Position numbers and translations under genes: made by a program. 64,000 bases of DNA. Source: Thalassorhabdomicrobium marinisediminis. Its GTDB lineage: Bacteria; Pseudomonadota; Alphaproteobacteria; Rhodobacterales; Rhodobacteraceae. Positions 24,098-33,450 of this stretch are shown here, one piece after another. The DNA is taken from the NCBI RefSeq assembly GCF_003072065.1, contig NZ_QCYG01000003.1:124001-188000 (forward strand), in the 5' to 3' direction. The notes beneath the pieces are model-generated. The model was not told the DNA's origin and searched no databases. It saw only the letters and a list, made by a program, of their open reading frames with translations. Numbering within the stretch: the stretch's first letter is position 1; each line of letters opens with the position of its first letter.

Positions 24098-25876
24098 ATG
24101 AAAATGACCACCGAAGAAGCCTTCGTGAAAACCCTCCAGATGCACGGCATCGACAACGCCTTCGGCATCATCGGCTCGGCCATGATGCCGATTTCGGACA
24201 TCTTTCCCGATGCGGGCATCACGTTCTGGGACTGCGCCCACGAAGGCAGCGCCGGGATGATGGCCGATGGCTACACCCGCGCCACGGGCGAGATGTCGAT
24301 GATGATCGCCCAGAACGGCCCCGGCATCACCAATTTCGTCACCGCCGTGAAAACCGCCTACTGGAACCACACGCCGCTGCTGCTTGTCACCCCGCAGGCT
24401 GCCAACAAGACCATCGGTCAGGGTGGCTTCCAGGAGGTCGAACAGATGAAACTGTTCGAGGACATGGTCGCCTATCAGGAAGAGGTGCGCGACCCGTCCC
24501 GCGTGGCCGAGGTGCTGACCCGCGTGATCTCTCAGGCCAAGCGGCTGTCGGGCCCCGCGCAGATCAACATCCCGCGCGATTTCTGGACGCAGGTGGTGGA
24601 TATCGATATCCCCGAACCGATTGAATTCGAAGTCTCCCCCGGGGGCGAAAACTCGGTGGCCGAAGCGGCCAAACTGATCTCGAATGCCAAGAACCCGGTG
24701 ATCCTCAACGGCGCGGGCGTGGTCCTCTCCAAAGGCGGGATCGAGGCCTCCAAGGCGCTGGCCGAACGGCTCGATGCGCCGGTCTGCGTGGGCTATCAGC
24801 ACAATGACGCCTTCCCGGGCTCGCACCCGCTGTTCGCCGGTCCCTTGGGCTACAACGGCTCGAAGGCAGCGATGGAGTTGATCAAGGAGGCCGACGTCGT
24901 GCTGGCCCTTGGCACCCGCCTGAACCCCTTCTCGACCCTGCCGGGCTATGGCATGGAATACTGGCCCGGGGACGCGAAGATCATTCAAGTCGACATCAAC
25001 CCCGACCGGATCGGCCTGACCAAGAAGGTTACTGTAGGCATCGTCGGGGACGCGGCGAAAGTCGCCAAGGGCATTCTTGCCAACCTGTCCGACGACGCGG
25101 GCGATGCGGGCCGCGATGCGCGCAAGGCGAAGATTTCCGAGACCAAGTCGAAGTGGAAGCAGCAACTGTCCTCCATGGACCATGAAGAGGATGATCCGGG
25201 CACCAACTGGAACGAACGCGCCCGCAACGACAAGCCTGACTGGATGAGCCCGCGCATGGCGTGGCGTGCGATCCAGTCCGCCCTGCCCCGCAATGCCATC
25301 ATCTCGTCCGACATCGGCAACAACTGCGCCATCGGCAACGCCTATCCGGACTTCGACGACGGGCGCAAATATCTGGCCCCCGGTCTGTTCGGCCCCTGCG
25401 GCTACGGTCTGCCCGCCATCGTCGGTGCCAAGATCGGCCAGCCGGACGTGCCTGTGGTGGGCTTTGCCGGCGACGGCGCATTCGGCATCGCGGTGAACGA
25501 ACTCACCGCCATCGGGCGCGGCGAATGGCCTGCGGTGACGCAGATCGTGTTCCGCAACTACCAGTGGGGGGCCGAAAAGCGCAACTCGACGCTCTGGTTC
25601 GACGACAATTTCGTCGGCACCGAACTGGATGAGGAGGTGTCCTATGCCGGGATCGCCATGGCTTGCGGCCTGAAAGGTGTCGTGGCCCGCACGCAGGAGG
25701 AACTGACCGCCGCGCTGGATCAGGCGATCAAGGACCAGATGGAAAACGGCGTGACCACCCTGATCGAAGCGATGATCAATCAGGAATTGGGTGAGCCGTT
25801 CCGACGCGACGCCATGAAAAAGCCGGTGCAGGTGGCGGGGATCTCCAAAGGCGACATGCGGCCACAAAAGGCCTGA
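24098..25876 (+). CDS. xsc: Sulfoacetaldehyde acetyltransferase Xsc
   Basis: TPP enzyme of 592 aa. It desulfonates sulfoacetaldehyde with phosphate to acetyl phosphate and sulfite, the key step of taurine breakdown in the cytoplasm. The N-terminal TPP domain shows WDCAHEGSAGMMADGYTRATG, with the glutamate that activates TPP. The C-terminal domain has GFAGDGAFGIAVNEL (GDG motif), then IVFRNYQWGAEKRN, typical of Xsc and distinct from acetolactate synthase. The ATG follows an AGGGG site. It heads a run of tightly spaced genes, pta-ackA-tauE-soeABC. TauR-type repeats lie 56 bp upstream. Confidence 0.95.
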   Translation: MKMTTEEAFVKTLQMHGIDNAFGIIGSAMMPISDIFPDAGITFWDCAHEGSAGMMADGYTRATGEMSMMIAQNGPGITNFVTAVKTAYWNHTPLLLVTPQAANKTIGQGGFQEVEQMKLFEDMVAYQEEVRDPSRVAEVLTRVISQAKRLSGPAQINIPRDFWTQVVDIDIPEPIEFEVSPGGENSVAEAAKLISNAKNPVILNGAGVVLSKGGIEASKALAERLDAPVCVGYQHNDAFPGSHPLFAGPLGYNGSKAAMELIKEADVVLALGTRLNPFSTLPGYGMEYWPGDAKIIQVDINPDRIGLTKKVTVGIVGDAAKVAKGILANLSDDAGDAGRDARKAKISETKSKWKQQLSSMDHEEDDPGTNWNERARNDKPDWMSPRMAWRAIQSALPRNAIISSDIGNNCAIGNAYPDFDDGRKYLAPGLFGPCGYGLPAIVGAKIGQPDVPVVGFAGDGAFGIAVNELTAIGRGEWPAVTQIVFRNYQWGAEKRNSTLWFDDNFVGTELDEEVSYAGIAMACGLKGVVARTQEELTAALDQAIKDQMENGVTTLIEAMINQELGEPFRRDAMKKPVQVAGISKGDMRPQKA

Positions 25877-25895
25877 TCCTCCTTGCACCTTCTGG

Positions 25896-25920
25896 CCGGG
25901 GCGAAGATGCTTTGCCCCGG
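25896..25920 (+). terminator. Stem-loop between xsc and pta
   Basis: CCGGGGC (25896-25902) and GCCCCGG (25914-25920) are perfect 7-bp arms with an 11-nt loop, followed by TTCC. It is too weak for full termination, and probably sets the xsc to pta ratio or protects the xsc 3' end. Confidence 0.45.
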
Positions 25921-25949
25921 TTCCAAGATTCAGAAAGGTCCCGGCCCGT

Positions 25950-26879
25950 ATGTCCCCCTTCCTCTCCGACGCTGACGCGCAGCCCCCGGCCCATATCATC
26001 GCACAGGCGCAAAAGGCGCCCTCTCCGCGCGTGGCCATCGCCCGCGCCGGTGCGGACCTGCCGATGCTGGCCGCGAAAGAAGCGACCGAGGCGAACATGA
26101 TGGTGCCGCTGTTCACCGGCGAACGCGACCGGATCGAAGCGGCGGCAGAAGCGCTCGACTGGGACATCTCGGGCTATGAAATCATCGAGGCCGAGGGTGA
26201 GTTGGACAGCGGTCTGGCGGCCGCCCGCGCCTGTGGCGAGGGGCGGGCCGATGTGCTGATGAAGGGGCATTTGCACACCGATACCTTCATGCGGGCGGCC
26301 GTTGCGCGCGACTCGGGCCTGCGCACGGGCAAACGGTTCGTGCATATCTTCCACATCACCGGCGCGGAAGGGACGGGGGCGATCACCATCAGCGATGCGG
26401 CGGTGAACGTGGCCCCCAACCTTGACACGCGCAAGGATGCAACCACGGCGGTCGTGGGCTTGCTGCACAGGCTGGGCACGCCGCGCCCCAAGGTGGCGTT
26501 CCTCTCTGCCACCGAAAGCCCGATCGCCTCGGTCCCCTCTTCCGTGGCGGGGCGCGAGCTGCGCGACTGGGCGCGAGAGAGCATCGAAAGTGCGGATTTC
26601 TCCGGCCCGCTGGCGTTTGACCTGATTGTGTCGCCGCGTGCGGTTGAGGCGAAGGGGCTGGGCGATGATCCGGTCGCGGGGCGCGCCGATGCGATCATCG
26701 TGCCCGACATCGTGGCGGGCAACGCGCTGTTCAAATCCTTCGTCTATCTCGGGGGCGGCTGCGCCGGTGGCATCGTCATGGGCGCCAAGGTGCCGATCCT
26801 TCTGACCTCCCGCGCGGACCCGGCGGCGGCGCGTCTGTCGTCAATCGCCTTGGGGGCCATCATGGCGGCATCCGCGTGA
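25950..26879 (+). CDS. pta: Phosphate acetyltransferase
   Basis: Short Pta of 309 aa (PTA_PTB family, no DRTGG domain). It transfers the acetyl group of acetyl phosphate, made by Xsc, to CoA, giving acetyl-CoA for growth. Motifs: MKGHLHTDTFMRA, NVAPNLDTRKDATTAVVGLLHRLG, VAFLSATE and DAIIVPDIVAGNALFKSFVYLGGG. The last codons overlap ackA by four bases (GTGA). It follows xsc by 73 bp. Confidence 0.92.
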   Translation: MSPFLSDADAQPPAHIIAQAQKAPSPRVAIARAGADLPMLAAKEATEANMMVPLFTGERDRIEAAAEALDWDISGYEIIEAEGELDSGLAAARACGEGRADVLMKGHLHTDTFMRAAVARDSGLRTGKRFVHIFHITGAEGTGAITISDAAVNVAPNLDTRKDATTAVVGLLHRLGTPRPKVAFLSATESPIASVPSSVAGRELRDWARESIESADFSGPLAFDLIVSPRAVEAKGLGDDPVAGRADAIIVPDIVAGNALFKSFVYLGGGCAGGIVMGAKVPILLTSRADPAAARLSSIALGAIMAASA

Positions 26880-27940
26880 TTTTGGTCGTCAACGCAGGGT
26901 CGAGTTCGATCAAGGTGGCGCTGTTCCAACCGGACCTGACGCAAGTCATGGCCGGTCAGGTGAGCGGGATCGGCGGCGCGCTGGCGCGCCTTACGCTGGG
27001 CGCACACGACAAGGACGTCGCCGCCCCTGACCACGACGCGGCCCTGACCGCGATTTTCGACAGTCTTGCGGCGCAGGACGTCACTTCAGACAGGCTGACC
27101 GCGGCGGCGCATCGCGTGGTGCATGGCGGCACCTCTCTGGTTGAGCCGCAACGCATCACCGAGGATGTGATCGCCGGGATCGAGGCCGCGACGCCGCTGG
27201 CCCCGCTTCACAATCCGCACAATCTGGCAGGCATCCGCGCGGTGCATGCGCTGGCCACTGATCTACCGCAATACGCCAGTTTCGGCACCGCCTTCCACGC
27301 GACCAATCCGCCGGTGGCCACGACTTACGCCATCCCCGAGCGGGATCGCGCCATGGGCATCCGGCGCTACGGCTTCCACGGGCTCAGCTACGCCTGGATC
27401 GTTACCCAGTTCGAGGACCGCTTGCCCGAACGGTTGCTGGCCTTCCACCTTGGTTCCGGCGCCTCGCTCTGTGCGATCCGGAACGGCAAATCGATGGCCA
27501 CCTCGATGGGCTATTCGCCGCTGGACGGGCTGACCATGGGCACGCGATCGGGCGCGCTTGACGGGATGGCGGTGCTGCGCATGGCCGAAGTTCACGGGCC
27601 TGAAGAGACCGCGCGCAGTCTCAACAAGGACAGCGGGTTGAAGGCTTTGGGCGGGTCCAATGACATGCGTCTGCTGCTGGGGGCCGACTCCGAGGAGGCC
27701 GCCTTTGCCGTCGAGCATTTCTGCTACTGGGCGGCGCGACATGCGGGATCGGCTGTGGTGGCCATGGGCGGGGTGGATGCGGTCGCCTTCACCGGCGGGA
27801 TCGGTGAGAACGCCGCCGAAATCCGCGACCGGATCATGGCGCATCTGTCGTTCCTCGGGGAGCTGCCCGTGCACGTAATCGAGGCCGATGAGGAGCGCCA
27901 GATCGCGCTGGATGCGGTCACGCTTGGCGCGGGTACATGA
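26876..27940 (+). CDS. ackA: Acetate kinase
   Basis: Converts acetyl phosphate and ADP to acetate and ATP (354 aa). The acetate/propionate kinase fold starts ILVVNAGSSSIKVALFQ and includes AHRVVHGG, SFGTAFHATNPPVA, YGFHGLSYAWIV, LLAFHLGSGASLCAI, MGTRSGALDGMAVL and VAFTGGIGENAAEIRD. It is about 40 residues shorter than the well-known ~400-aa enzymes. GTG start inside the pta stop; its own stop overlaps the next ATG (ATGA). Together with Pta it gives two outlets for acetyl phosphate. Confidence 0.92.
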   Translation: MILVVNAGSSSIKVALFQPDLTQVMAGQVSGIGGALARLTLGAHDKDVAAPDHDAALTAIFDSLAAQDVTSDRLTAAAHRVVHGGTSLVEPQRITEDVIAGIEAATPLAPLHNPHNLAGIRAVHALATDLPQYASFGTAFHATNPPVATTYAIPERDRAMGIRRYGFHGLSYAWIVTQFEDRLPERLLAFHLGSGASLCAIRNGKSMATSMGYSPLDGLTMGTRSGALDGMAVLRMAEVHGPEETARSLNKDSGLKALGGSNDMRLLLGADSEEAAFAVEHFCYWAARHAGSAVVAMGGVDAVAFTGGIGENAAEIRDRIMAHLSFLGELPVHVIEADEERQIALDAVTLGAGT

Positions 27941-28710
27941 CTGGCGCCGCCACACCCCTGCTCGAGCTGACCGCCCTGACGGGGGGCGAGTTCGCAGCCC
28001 TTGCGGGGCTGACGCTTCTGGCGGGGATCGTGCGCGGCTTCTCGGGCTTTGCCCTCTCGGCGATGGTGATGGCGACGGCGGTGGTGATCCTGCCGCCGGT
28101 CGAATTGATCCCGATGCTGTGGTGGCTCGAGATGGCTGCCTCGCTCATCATGGTGCGGGGCGGCTGGGCGGCCGCCGACCGCCCTATGGCTTACGGGTTG
28201 GCGCTCGGCGCGCTGGTCGGCTGGCCGCTGGGGCTGAGCCTGACGCTGGCGCTGCCGGTCGAGACCTCGAAGGCGTTGGCGCTGGGCGTGATCGTGCTGC
28301 TGGCGGCCGCGCAACTGGCGCGCCTGCGCATCCCGGGGCTGGCGACGAAGGCGGGGCTTTATGGTACCGGCGTGGCAGCGGGGTTTGCCAGCGGCGTGGC
28401 CCATGTGGGCGGCATGGTGGTCGCGTTCTACATCCTTGCCGCTGACAGGTCCGCCCGCGTGATGCGTGCGACATTGGTGCTTTACCTGTTTCTGGGTGCG
28501 ACAACCTCAATGGTGGTCCTGACGCTGTTCGGCGTGATGGATTTCTCCGGCATCACCCGCGGGCTCGTCTTTGCTGTGCCGACGATCCTCGGCGTGGTGC
28601 TGGGCCAGATGCTGTTCACCGAACGGCTCTCTGGCTACTACCGCCCCTTGTGTCTTATCCTCCTGATCGGGCTGGCCTCTGTGGGTCTGGTCCGCAGCCA
28701 ACTCGTCTGA
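27937..28710 (+). CDS. TauE/SafE-family sulfite exporter
   Basis: Membrane protein of 257 aa with about eight hydrophobic segments and the family pattern AGIVRGFSGFALSAMVM near the start and AAGFASGVAHVGGMVVAFYIL in the middle (paired glycine-rich motifs). By context it exports the sulfite made by Xsc; TauE proteins have been proposed for this, but specificity cannot be read from sequence. ATG overlaps the ackA stop (ATGA), and soeA starts 16 bp after its stop. Confidence 0.82.
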   Translation: MTGAATPLLELTALTGGEFAALAGLTLLAGIVRGFSGFALSAMVMATAVVILPPVELIPMLWWLEMAASLIMVRGGWAAADRPMAYGLALGALVGWPLGLSLTLALPVETSKALALGVIVLLAAAQLARLRIPGLATKAGLYGTGVAAGFASGVAHVGGMVVAFYILAADRSARVMRATLVLYLFLGATTSMVVLTLFGVMDFSGITRGLVFAVPTILGVVLGQMLFTERLSGYYRPLCLILLIGLASVGLVRSQLV

Positions 28711-28726
28711 CGTGAAAGGTTCCGAT

Positions 28727-31561
28727 ATGCCCAAAGATCAACCGATCCTCGACACATCGCCCAAGGTCTCGGACGAGGTGCGCAAAACCACCTGCTACAT
28801 GTGCGCCTGCCGCTGCGGCATCAACGTACATATGAAGGACGGCAAGGTGGCCTATATCGAAGGCAACCGCGACCATCCGGTCAATCAGGGGGTGCTCTGC
28901 GCCAAGGGCTCGGCGGGGATCATGCAAGTCAACGCACCCTCGCGCCTCAAGGCGCCATTGAAACGGGTCGGGCCGCGCGGCTCGGGCGAGTTTGAGGAGA
29001 TTTCCTGGGATGAGGCCCTGCAGATCGCCACCGACTGGCTGGCCCCCTTGCGCGAAAAACACCCCGAAAAGCTGGCGTTCTTCACCGGGCGCGACCAGTC
29101 GCAAAGCTTCACCTCGCTCTGGGCCCAAGGGTTCGGCACGCCGAACTACGCAGCCCACGGCGGGTTCTGTTCGGTCAACATGGCGGCGGCGGGCATCTAC
29201 ACCATGGGCGGCGCGTTCTGGGAATTCGGCCAGCCGGATTGGGACCACACCAAGCTGTTCTTGCTGTTCGGCGTGGCCGAGGATCACGACAGCAACCCGA
29301 TCAAGATGGGCATCGGCAAGATCAAGGAACGCGGCGCGCGGATGATCGGCGTGAACCCTGTGCGCTCGGGCTACAACGCCGTGGCCGACGACTGGTTCGG
29401 GATCACACCAGGCACCGACGGGTTGCTGATCATGGCGCTGATCCATGAGCTCTTCCGCGCCGGCAAGCTCGACCTCGATTACCTCGCGCGGTTCACCAAT
29501 GCGTCTTGCATCGTCAACGAGGACCCCAAGTCGGACCAGAACGGGCTGCTGCTGCGCGACGATGACGGCCAGCCGCTGGTGATCGACAAGCGGACCGGTC
29601 AGCTCGCGCCTTGGAACGGCGAAGGGGTAGAGCCGGACCTGCGCGCCACCCACCGCGCCGCGGGCATCACCCACCGCCCGGTCTTCCACCTCATGGCGGA
29701 CCGGTTCCTCGATCCGCAATACGCCCCCGACGCCGTGGCCGACCGCACCGGCATCCCGGCCACCCGCATCAAACGTCTGGCCGCCGATCTGGCCCGCGTG
29801 GCGTTTGACGAAGAGATTGTGATCGACCGCCCCTGGACGGATTTCCGTGGCAAGCGGCACGACAAGATGATCGGGCGTCCCGTTTCGATGCATGCCATGC
29901 GCGGCATCTCGGCCCATTCCAACGGCTTCCAGACCTGTCGTGCGCTGCACACCTTGCAAATCATCCTTGGCGCGGTGGAAACCCCCGGCGGCATGCGCTT
30001 CAAGCCGCCCTATCCGAAACCCGCCCACGCGCACCCCAAGCCCCACGGCGGCGTCACCCCCGGCGGCCCGCTGAACGGCCCGCATCTGGGGTTTGCCCAG
30101 GGCCCCGAGGATCTTCTGCTGCACGAGGACGGCTCGGCCATCCGCATCGACAAGGCCTTCACGTGGGACAACCCGTTCAGCGCCCACGGCATGATGCACA
30201 TGGTGATCTCCAACGCCCACGCGGGCGATCCCTACAAGATCGACACGCTGTTCATGTATATGGCCAACATGGCCTGGAACTCGTCCATGAACACCAAGGC
30301 CGTGATGGACATGCTCACCGACACGGACGAAGCGGGCGACTACAAGATCCCGCGCATCATCTACTCCGACGCCTACAGCTCCGAAATGGTGGCCTTTGCC
30401 GATCTGATCCTGCCCGACACGACCTATCTGGAACGCTACGACTGTATTTCGCTACTCGACCGGCCGATCTGCGAAGCCGACGCCGTGGCCGATGCGATCC
30501 GCTGGCCGGTGGTCGAGCCGGACCGCGATGTGCGCGGCTTCCAGTCGGTGCTGTGCGATCTGGGGGCGCGGCTGGGCCTGCCCGGCTTCGTGAACGAGGA
30601 TGGCAGCCAGAAGTTCGAAGACTACGCCGACTACATAACCAACCACATCCGCCGCCCCGGCATCGGCCCGCTGGCTGGCTGGCGCATGGGCGAAGATGGA
30701 ATCCAGCACGGACGCGGCGCCCCCAACGAAGGCCAGCTCGACAATTACATCGCCAATGGCGGCTTCTGGATGAGCCACGTCCCGGACGAGGCCGCCTATT
30801 ACAAACCCTTCAACCGGGCCTATCAGGACTGGGCCGTCGAAATGGGCTTCTATGACAGCCCGCAACCCTATCTGTTCACGCCCTACGTCGAACCCTTGCG
30901 CCGCCTGCAACTGGCGGCCGAGGGGCATGGCCGCGTCCAGCCGCCCGAACATCTGCGCCAGCAGGTGCAGGACACCATGGACCCGCTGCCGATCTGGTAT
31001 GCCCCCCTGTCGGACAGCCTGACGGACACCGAGACATACGACGTCCACGCGCTCAGCCAGCGGCCCATGGCGATGTATCACTCCTGGGGCACGCAGAACG
31101 CGTGGCTGCGGCAAATCCACGGGCGCAATCCGCTCTACGTGCCGACGAAGATCTGGGAAAAACACGGCTTTCGCGAAGGCGACTGGGCGCGCGTGACCTC
31201 TCCGGCGGGCGAGATCACCGTGCCGGTCGCCCTTATGGCCGCGCTCAACGATCACACCGTCTGGACGTGGAACGCCATCGGCAAACGCAAGGGCGCCTGG
31301 GCGCTGGACAATGACGCGGCCGAGGCCAAACCCGGCTTCCTGCTCAACCACCTGATCCACGAGCTGCTGCCCGAGAAGGGCGACGGCATGCGCTGGTCGA
31401 ACTCCGACCCGATCACCGGACAGGCCGCATGGTTCGACCTGCGCGTCAAAATCGAGAAGACCGATCCCCCCGCCGACAAACAATCGAAACCAGATTTCGC
31501 CCCGCAAGCCTCCCCCGTGGGCAAGGGGCCGGACGTACTGGCCTGGAAGGTCGGCACATGA
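28727..31561 (+). CDS. soeA: Sulfite dehydrogenase (quinone) molybdopterin subunit SoeA
   Basis: Molybdenum oxidoreductase of the DMSO-reductase family, 944 aa. With SoeBC it oxidises cytoplasmic sulfite to sulfate and passes electrons to quinone. An N-terminal [4Fe-4S] site is visible: CYMCACRC followed by LCAKG. Molybdopterin-binding segments include FFTGRDQSQSFTSLWAQGFG, GFCSVNMAAAG, GVAEDHDSNPIKM and GVNPVRSGYNAVAD. There is no Tat signal, which agrees with a cytoplasmic location. I chose ATG 28727 (MPKDQPILD, AAAGG site) over GTG 28712. Assignment as SoeA, not polysulfide or DMSO reductase, rests on the xsc operon context and on the same arrangement in other sulfonate degraders. Confidence 0.88.
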   Translation: MPKDQPILDTSPKVSDEVRKTTCYMCACRCGINVHMKDGKVAYIEGNRDHPVNQGVLCAKGSAGIMQVNAPSRLKAPLKRVGPRGSGEFEEISWDEALQIATDWLAPLREKHPEKLAFFTGRDQSQSFTSLWAQGFGTPNYAAHGGFCSVNMAAAGIYTMGGAFWEFGQPDWDHTKLFLLFGVAEDHDSNPIKMGIGKIKERGARMIGVNPVRSGYNAVADDWFGITPGTDGLLIMALIHELFRAGKLDLDYLARFTNASCIVNEDPKSDQNGLLLRDDDGQPLVIDKRTGQLAPWNGEGVEPDLRATHRAAGITHRPVFHLMADRFLDPQYAPDAVADRTGIPATRIKRLAADLARVAFDEEIVIDRPWTDFRGKRHDKMIGRPVSMHAMRGISAHSNGFQTCRALHTLQIILGAVETPGGMRFKPPYPKPAHAHPKPHGGVTPGGPLNGPHLGFAQGPEDLLLHEDGSAIRIDKAFTWDNPFSAHGMMHMVISNAHAGDPYKIDTLFMYMANMAWNSSMNTKAVMDMLTDTDEAGDYKIPRIIYSDAYSSEMVAFADLILPDTTYLERYDCISLLDRPICEADAVADAIRWPVVEPDRDVRGFQSVLCDLGARLGLPGFVNEDGSQKFEDYADYITNHIRRPGIGPLAGWRMGEDGIQHGRGAPNEGQLDNYIANGGFWMSHVPDEAAYYKPFNRAYQDWAVEMGFYDSPQPYLFTPYVEPLRRLQLAAEGHGRVQPPEHLRQQVQDTMDPLPIWYAPLSDSLTDTETYDVHALSQRPMAMYHSWGTQNAWLRQIHGRNPLYVPTKIWEKHGFREGDWARVTSPAGEITVPVALMAALNDHTVWTWNAIGKRKGAWALDNDAAEAKPGFLLNHLIHELLPEKGDGMRWSNSDPITGQAAWFDLRVKIEKTDPPADKQSKPDFAPQASPVGKGPDVLAWKVGT

Positions 31562-31647
31562 CGCGCATCGTGCCCACTTCATCTGACCCGATAAACTCCC
31601 CCGGAGGGCCGGTTTGCCACAGGCGCGCCCCTTCCATGAGGTGCTGA
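31558..31647 (+). other. Possible 29-codon ORF filling the soeA-soeB gap
   Basis: An ATG overlapping the soeA stop (ATGA, 31558-31561) opens 29 codons (MTRIVPTSSDPINSP...) and stops at 31645-31647, one base before the soeB ATG. It could carry translation from soeA to soeB by coupling. No similarity is recognised, and it may be chance. Confidence 0.2.
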
Positions 31648-31648
31648 C

Positions 31649-32434
31649 ATGACCCAACTTCCCACCGCCACCCAACGCAAGCTCGGCCTTGTGATCGACC
31701 TTGACACCTGCGTCGGCTGCCATGCCTGCGTGATTTCCTGCAAGGGTTGGAACACAGAGAACTACGGCGCACCGCTGTCGGACCTTGACCCCTACGGGCC
31801 GAACCCGCACGGCACCTTCCTCAACCGGGTCCACTCCTACGAGGTGCAGCCCCCTGACCTGGGCACGGGCACACCTGCCCCCGCGCAGCTGATCCATTTC
31901 CCGAAGTCCTGTCTGCACTGCGACGATGCGCCCTGCGTCACCGTCTGCCCCACGGGGGCCAGCTACAAACGGGTCGAGGACGGCATCGTGCTGGTCAACG
32001 AGAGCGATTGCATCGGCTGCGGCCTATGTGCCTGGGCCTGCCCCTATGGCGCCCGTGAAAAGGACGAGGTCGAGGGCGTGATGAAGAAATGCACCCTCTG
32101 CGTCGACCGCATCTACAACGAAAACCTGCCCGAGGTGGACCGCACCCCCGCCTGTGTGCGCACCTGCCCTGCGGGCGCGCGGCACTTCGGCGACCTCGCC
32201 GACCCCGACAGCCACGTCAGCCAACTGGTTGCGGAGCGCGGCGGCATGGACCTGATGCCCGAGATGGGCACCAAGCCGGTGAACAAATACCTGCCGCCGC
32301 GCCCGCGCGACGCATCCCAGCGCGAAGAGATCGACATCCTCGCGCCGTTTCTTGAGCCCGTCGCAGAGGAGCCCAAGGGCTTTCTTGGCTGGCTCGACCG
32401 CGCCCTTGACGCCCTGCCCGGAGGCAAAAGCTGA
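31649..32434 (+). CDS. soeB: Sulfite dehydrogenase iron-sulfur subunit SoeB
   Basis: Electron-transfer subunit of 261 aa with four cysteine clusters of DmsB/NrfC type: CVGCHACVISCKGW, CLHCDDAPCVTVCPTGA, CIGCGLCAWACPYGA, and CTLCVDRI paired with ACVRTCPAGA. This suits four [4Fe-4S] centres between SoeA and SoeC. Ribosome site GAGGTGC. The stop overlaps the soeC ATG by one base (TGATG). Confidence 0.92.
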   Translation: MTQLPTATQRKLGLVIDLDTCVGCHACVISCKGWNTENYGAPLSDLDPYGPNPHGTFLNRVHSYEVQPPDLGTGTPAPAQLIHFPKSCLHCDDAPCVTVCPTGASYKRVEDGIVLVNESDCIGCGLCAWACPYGAREKDEVEGVMKKCTLCVDRIYNENLPEVDRTPACVRTCPAGARHFGDLADPDSHVSQLVAERGGMDLMPEMGTKPVNKYLPPRPRDASQREEIDILAPFLEPVAEEPKGFLGWLDRALDALPGGKS

Positions 32435-33342
32435 TGCATCCCGCTCCTTCAGTCATCATCTTCTCGACTCTGTCCGGCCTGGGCTTCGGCCTTCTGGTGT
32501 TTCTCGGCCTCGGGTGGCCCGCCCCCACGGGCTGGGTTGCCTTCGTCTTCTTCGCGCTCGCCTACATCCTCGCCGTCGGCGGGCTCATCGCCTCGACCTT
32601 CCATCTGGGCCGTCCGGAACGGGCGCTGAAGGCCTTCACCCAATGGCGCACAAGCTGGCTCAGCCGCGAAGGTGTCTGTTCCGTGGCTGCCCTTCTGGTC
32701 ATGGCGATTTATGGGGCGGGGCTGGTGTTCTTCTCCGACCGTTGGGCGGTGCTGGGCTGGATCGGCGCGGCGCTGTCGCTGGGCACCGTCTATACCACCT
32801 CGATGATCTACACCTCGATCCGTGCCGTGCCCCGTTGGAACAATATCACGACGCCAGTGATGTTTCTGACGCTCAGTCTGGCCGGTGGGGCGCTTCTGGC
32901 CGGACAGGTCACCGCCGCGATCGTGCTGCTCGTGCTTGGCGGTCTGGCGCAGGGGGCGCATTGGCTGGTGGGGGATCAGGCGTTCACCAAGGCAGGCACG
33001 ACGCTGGGCACGGCCACCGGTCTGGGGGCGCGCGGCGCGGTCCGCTCGTTCGAGCCGCCGCATACGGGCACCAATTACCTGCTGAAAGAATTCGTCTACG
33101 TGCTGGGGCGCAAACATGCGCTCAAGCTGCGGGTGATCGCCATGATCCTGATGATCGTCCTGCCGGTTCTGATCCTGCTGCTGGCCCCGTCCCACCTGTT
33201 CGCGGCCGTGGCCGTGCTCAGCCATCTGGCGGGGGTCGCCACCGCGCGCTGGCTGTTCTTTGCCGAAGCCGAACACGTGGTCGGGCTGTATTACGGCCAC
33301 CGCCGCGACGTCGAAGCCCGCCAACCGGTGCAGCAGCCCTAG
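32434..33342 (+). CDS. soeC: Sulfite dehydrogenase membrane anchor SoeC (DmsC-like)
   Basis: Integral membrane subunit of 302 aa with about eight hydrophobic helices. It shows the DmsC motif GLIASTFHLGRPERALKAFTQWRTSWLSREG and is expected to bind quinone and anchor SoeAB. Translationally coupled to soeB. The last gene of the xsc-to-soe run; 108 bp follow before dgoK. Confidence 0.9.
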   Translation: MHPAPSVIIFSTLSGLGFGLLVFLGLGWPAPTGWVAFVFFALAYILAVGGLIASTFHLGRPERALKAFTQWRTSWLSREGVCSVAALLVMAIYGAGLVFFSDRWAVLGWIGAALSLGTVYTTSMIYTSIRAVPRWNNITTPVMFLTLSLAGGALLAGQVTAAIVLLVLGGLAQGAHWLVGDQAFTKAGTTLGTATGLGARGAVRSFEPPHTGTNYLLKEFVYVLGRKHALKLRVIAMILMIVLPVLILLLAPSHLFAAVAVLSHLAGVATARWLFFAEAEHVVGLYYGHRRDVEARQPVQQP

Positions 33343-33450
33343 CGCCGTAAGGGTTCCGATCCGCGTCTTGTGGCGCGGCGGCTTGGCCCGTAGGAAGGGG
33401 ACCGTATCACGGGCGGGCCTTGCCCCGCCACGCTGCCGAAAAGGAACCGG

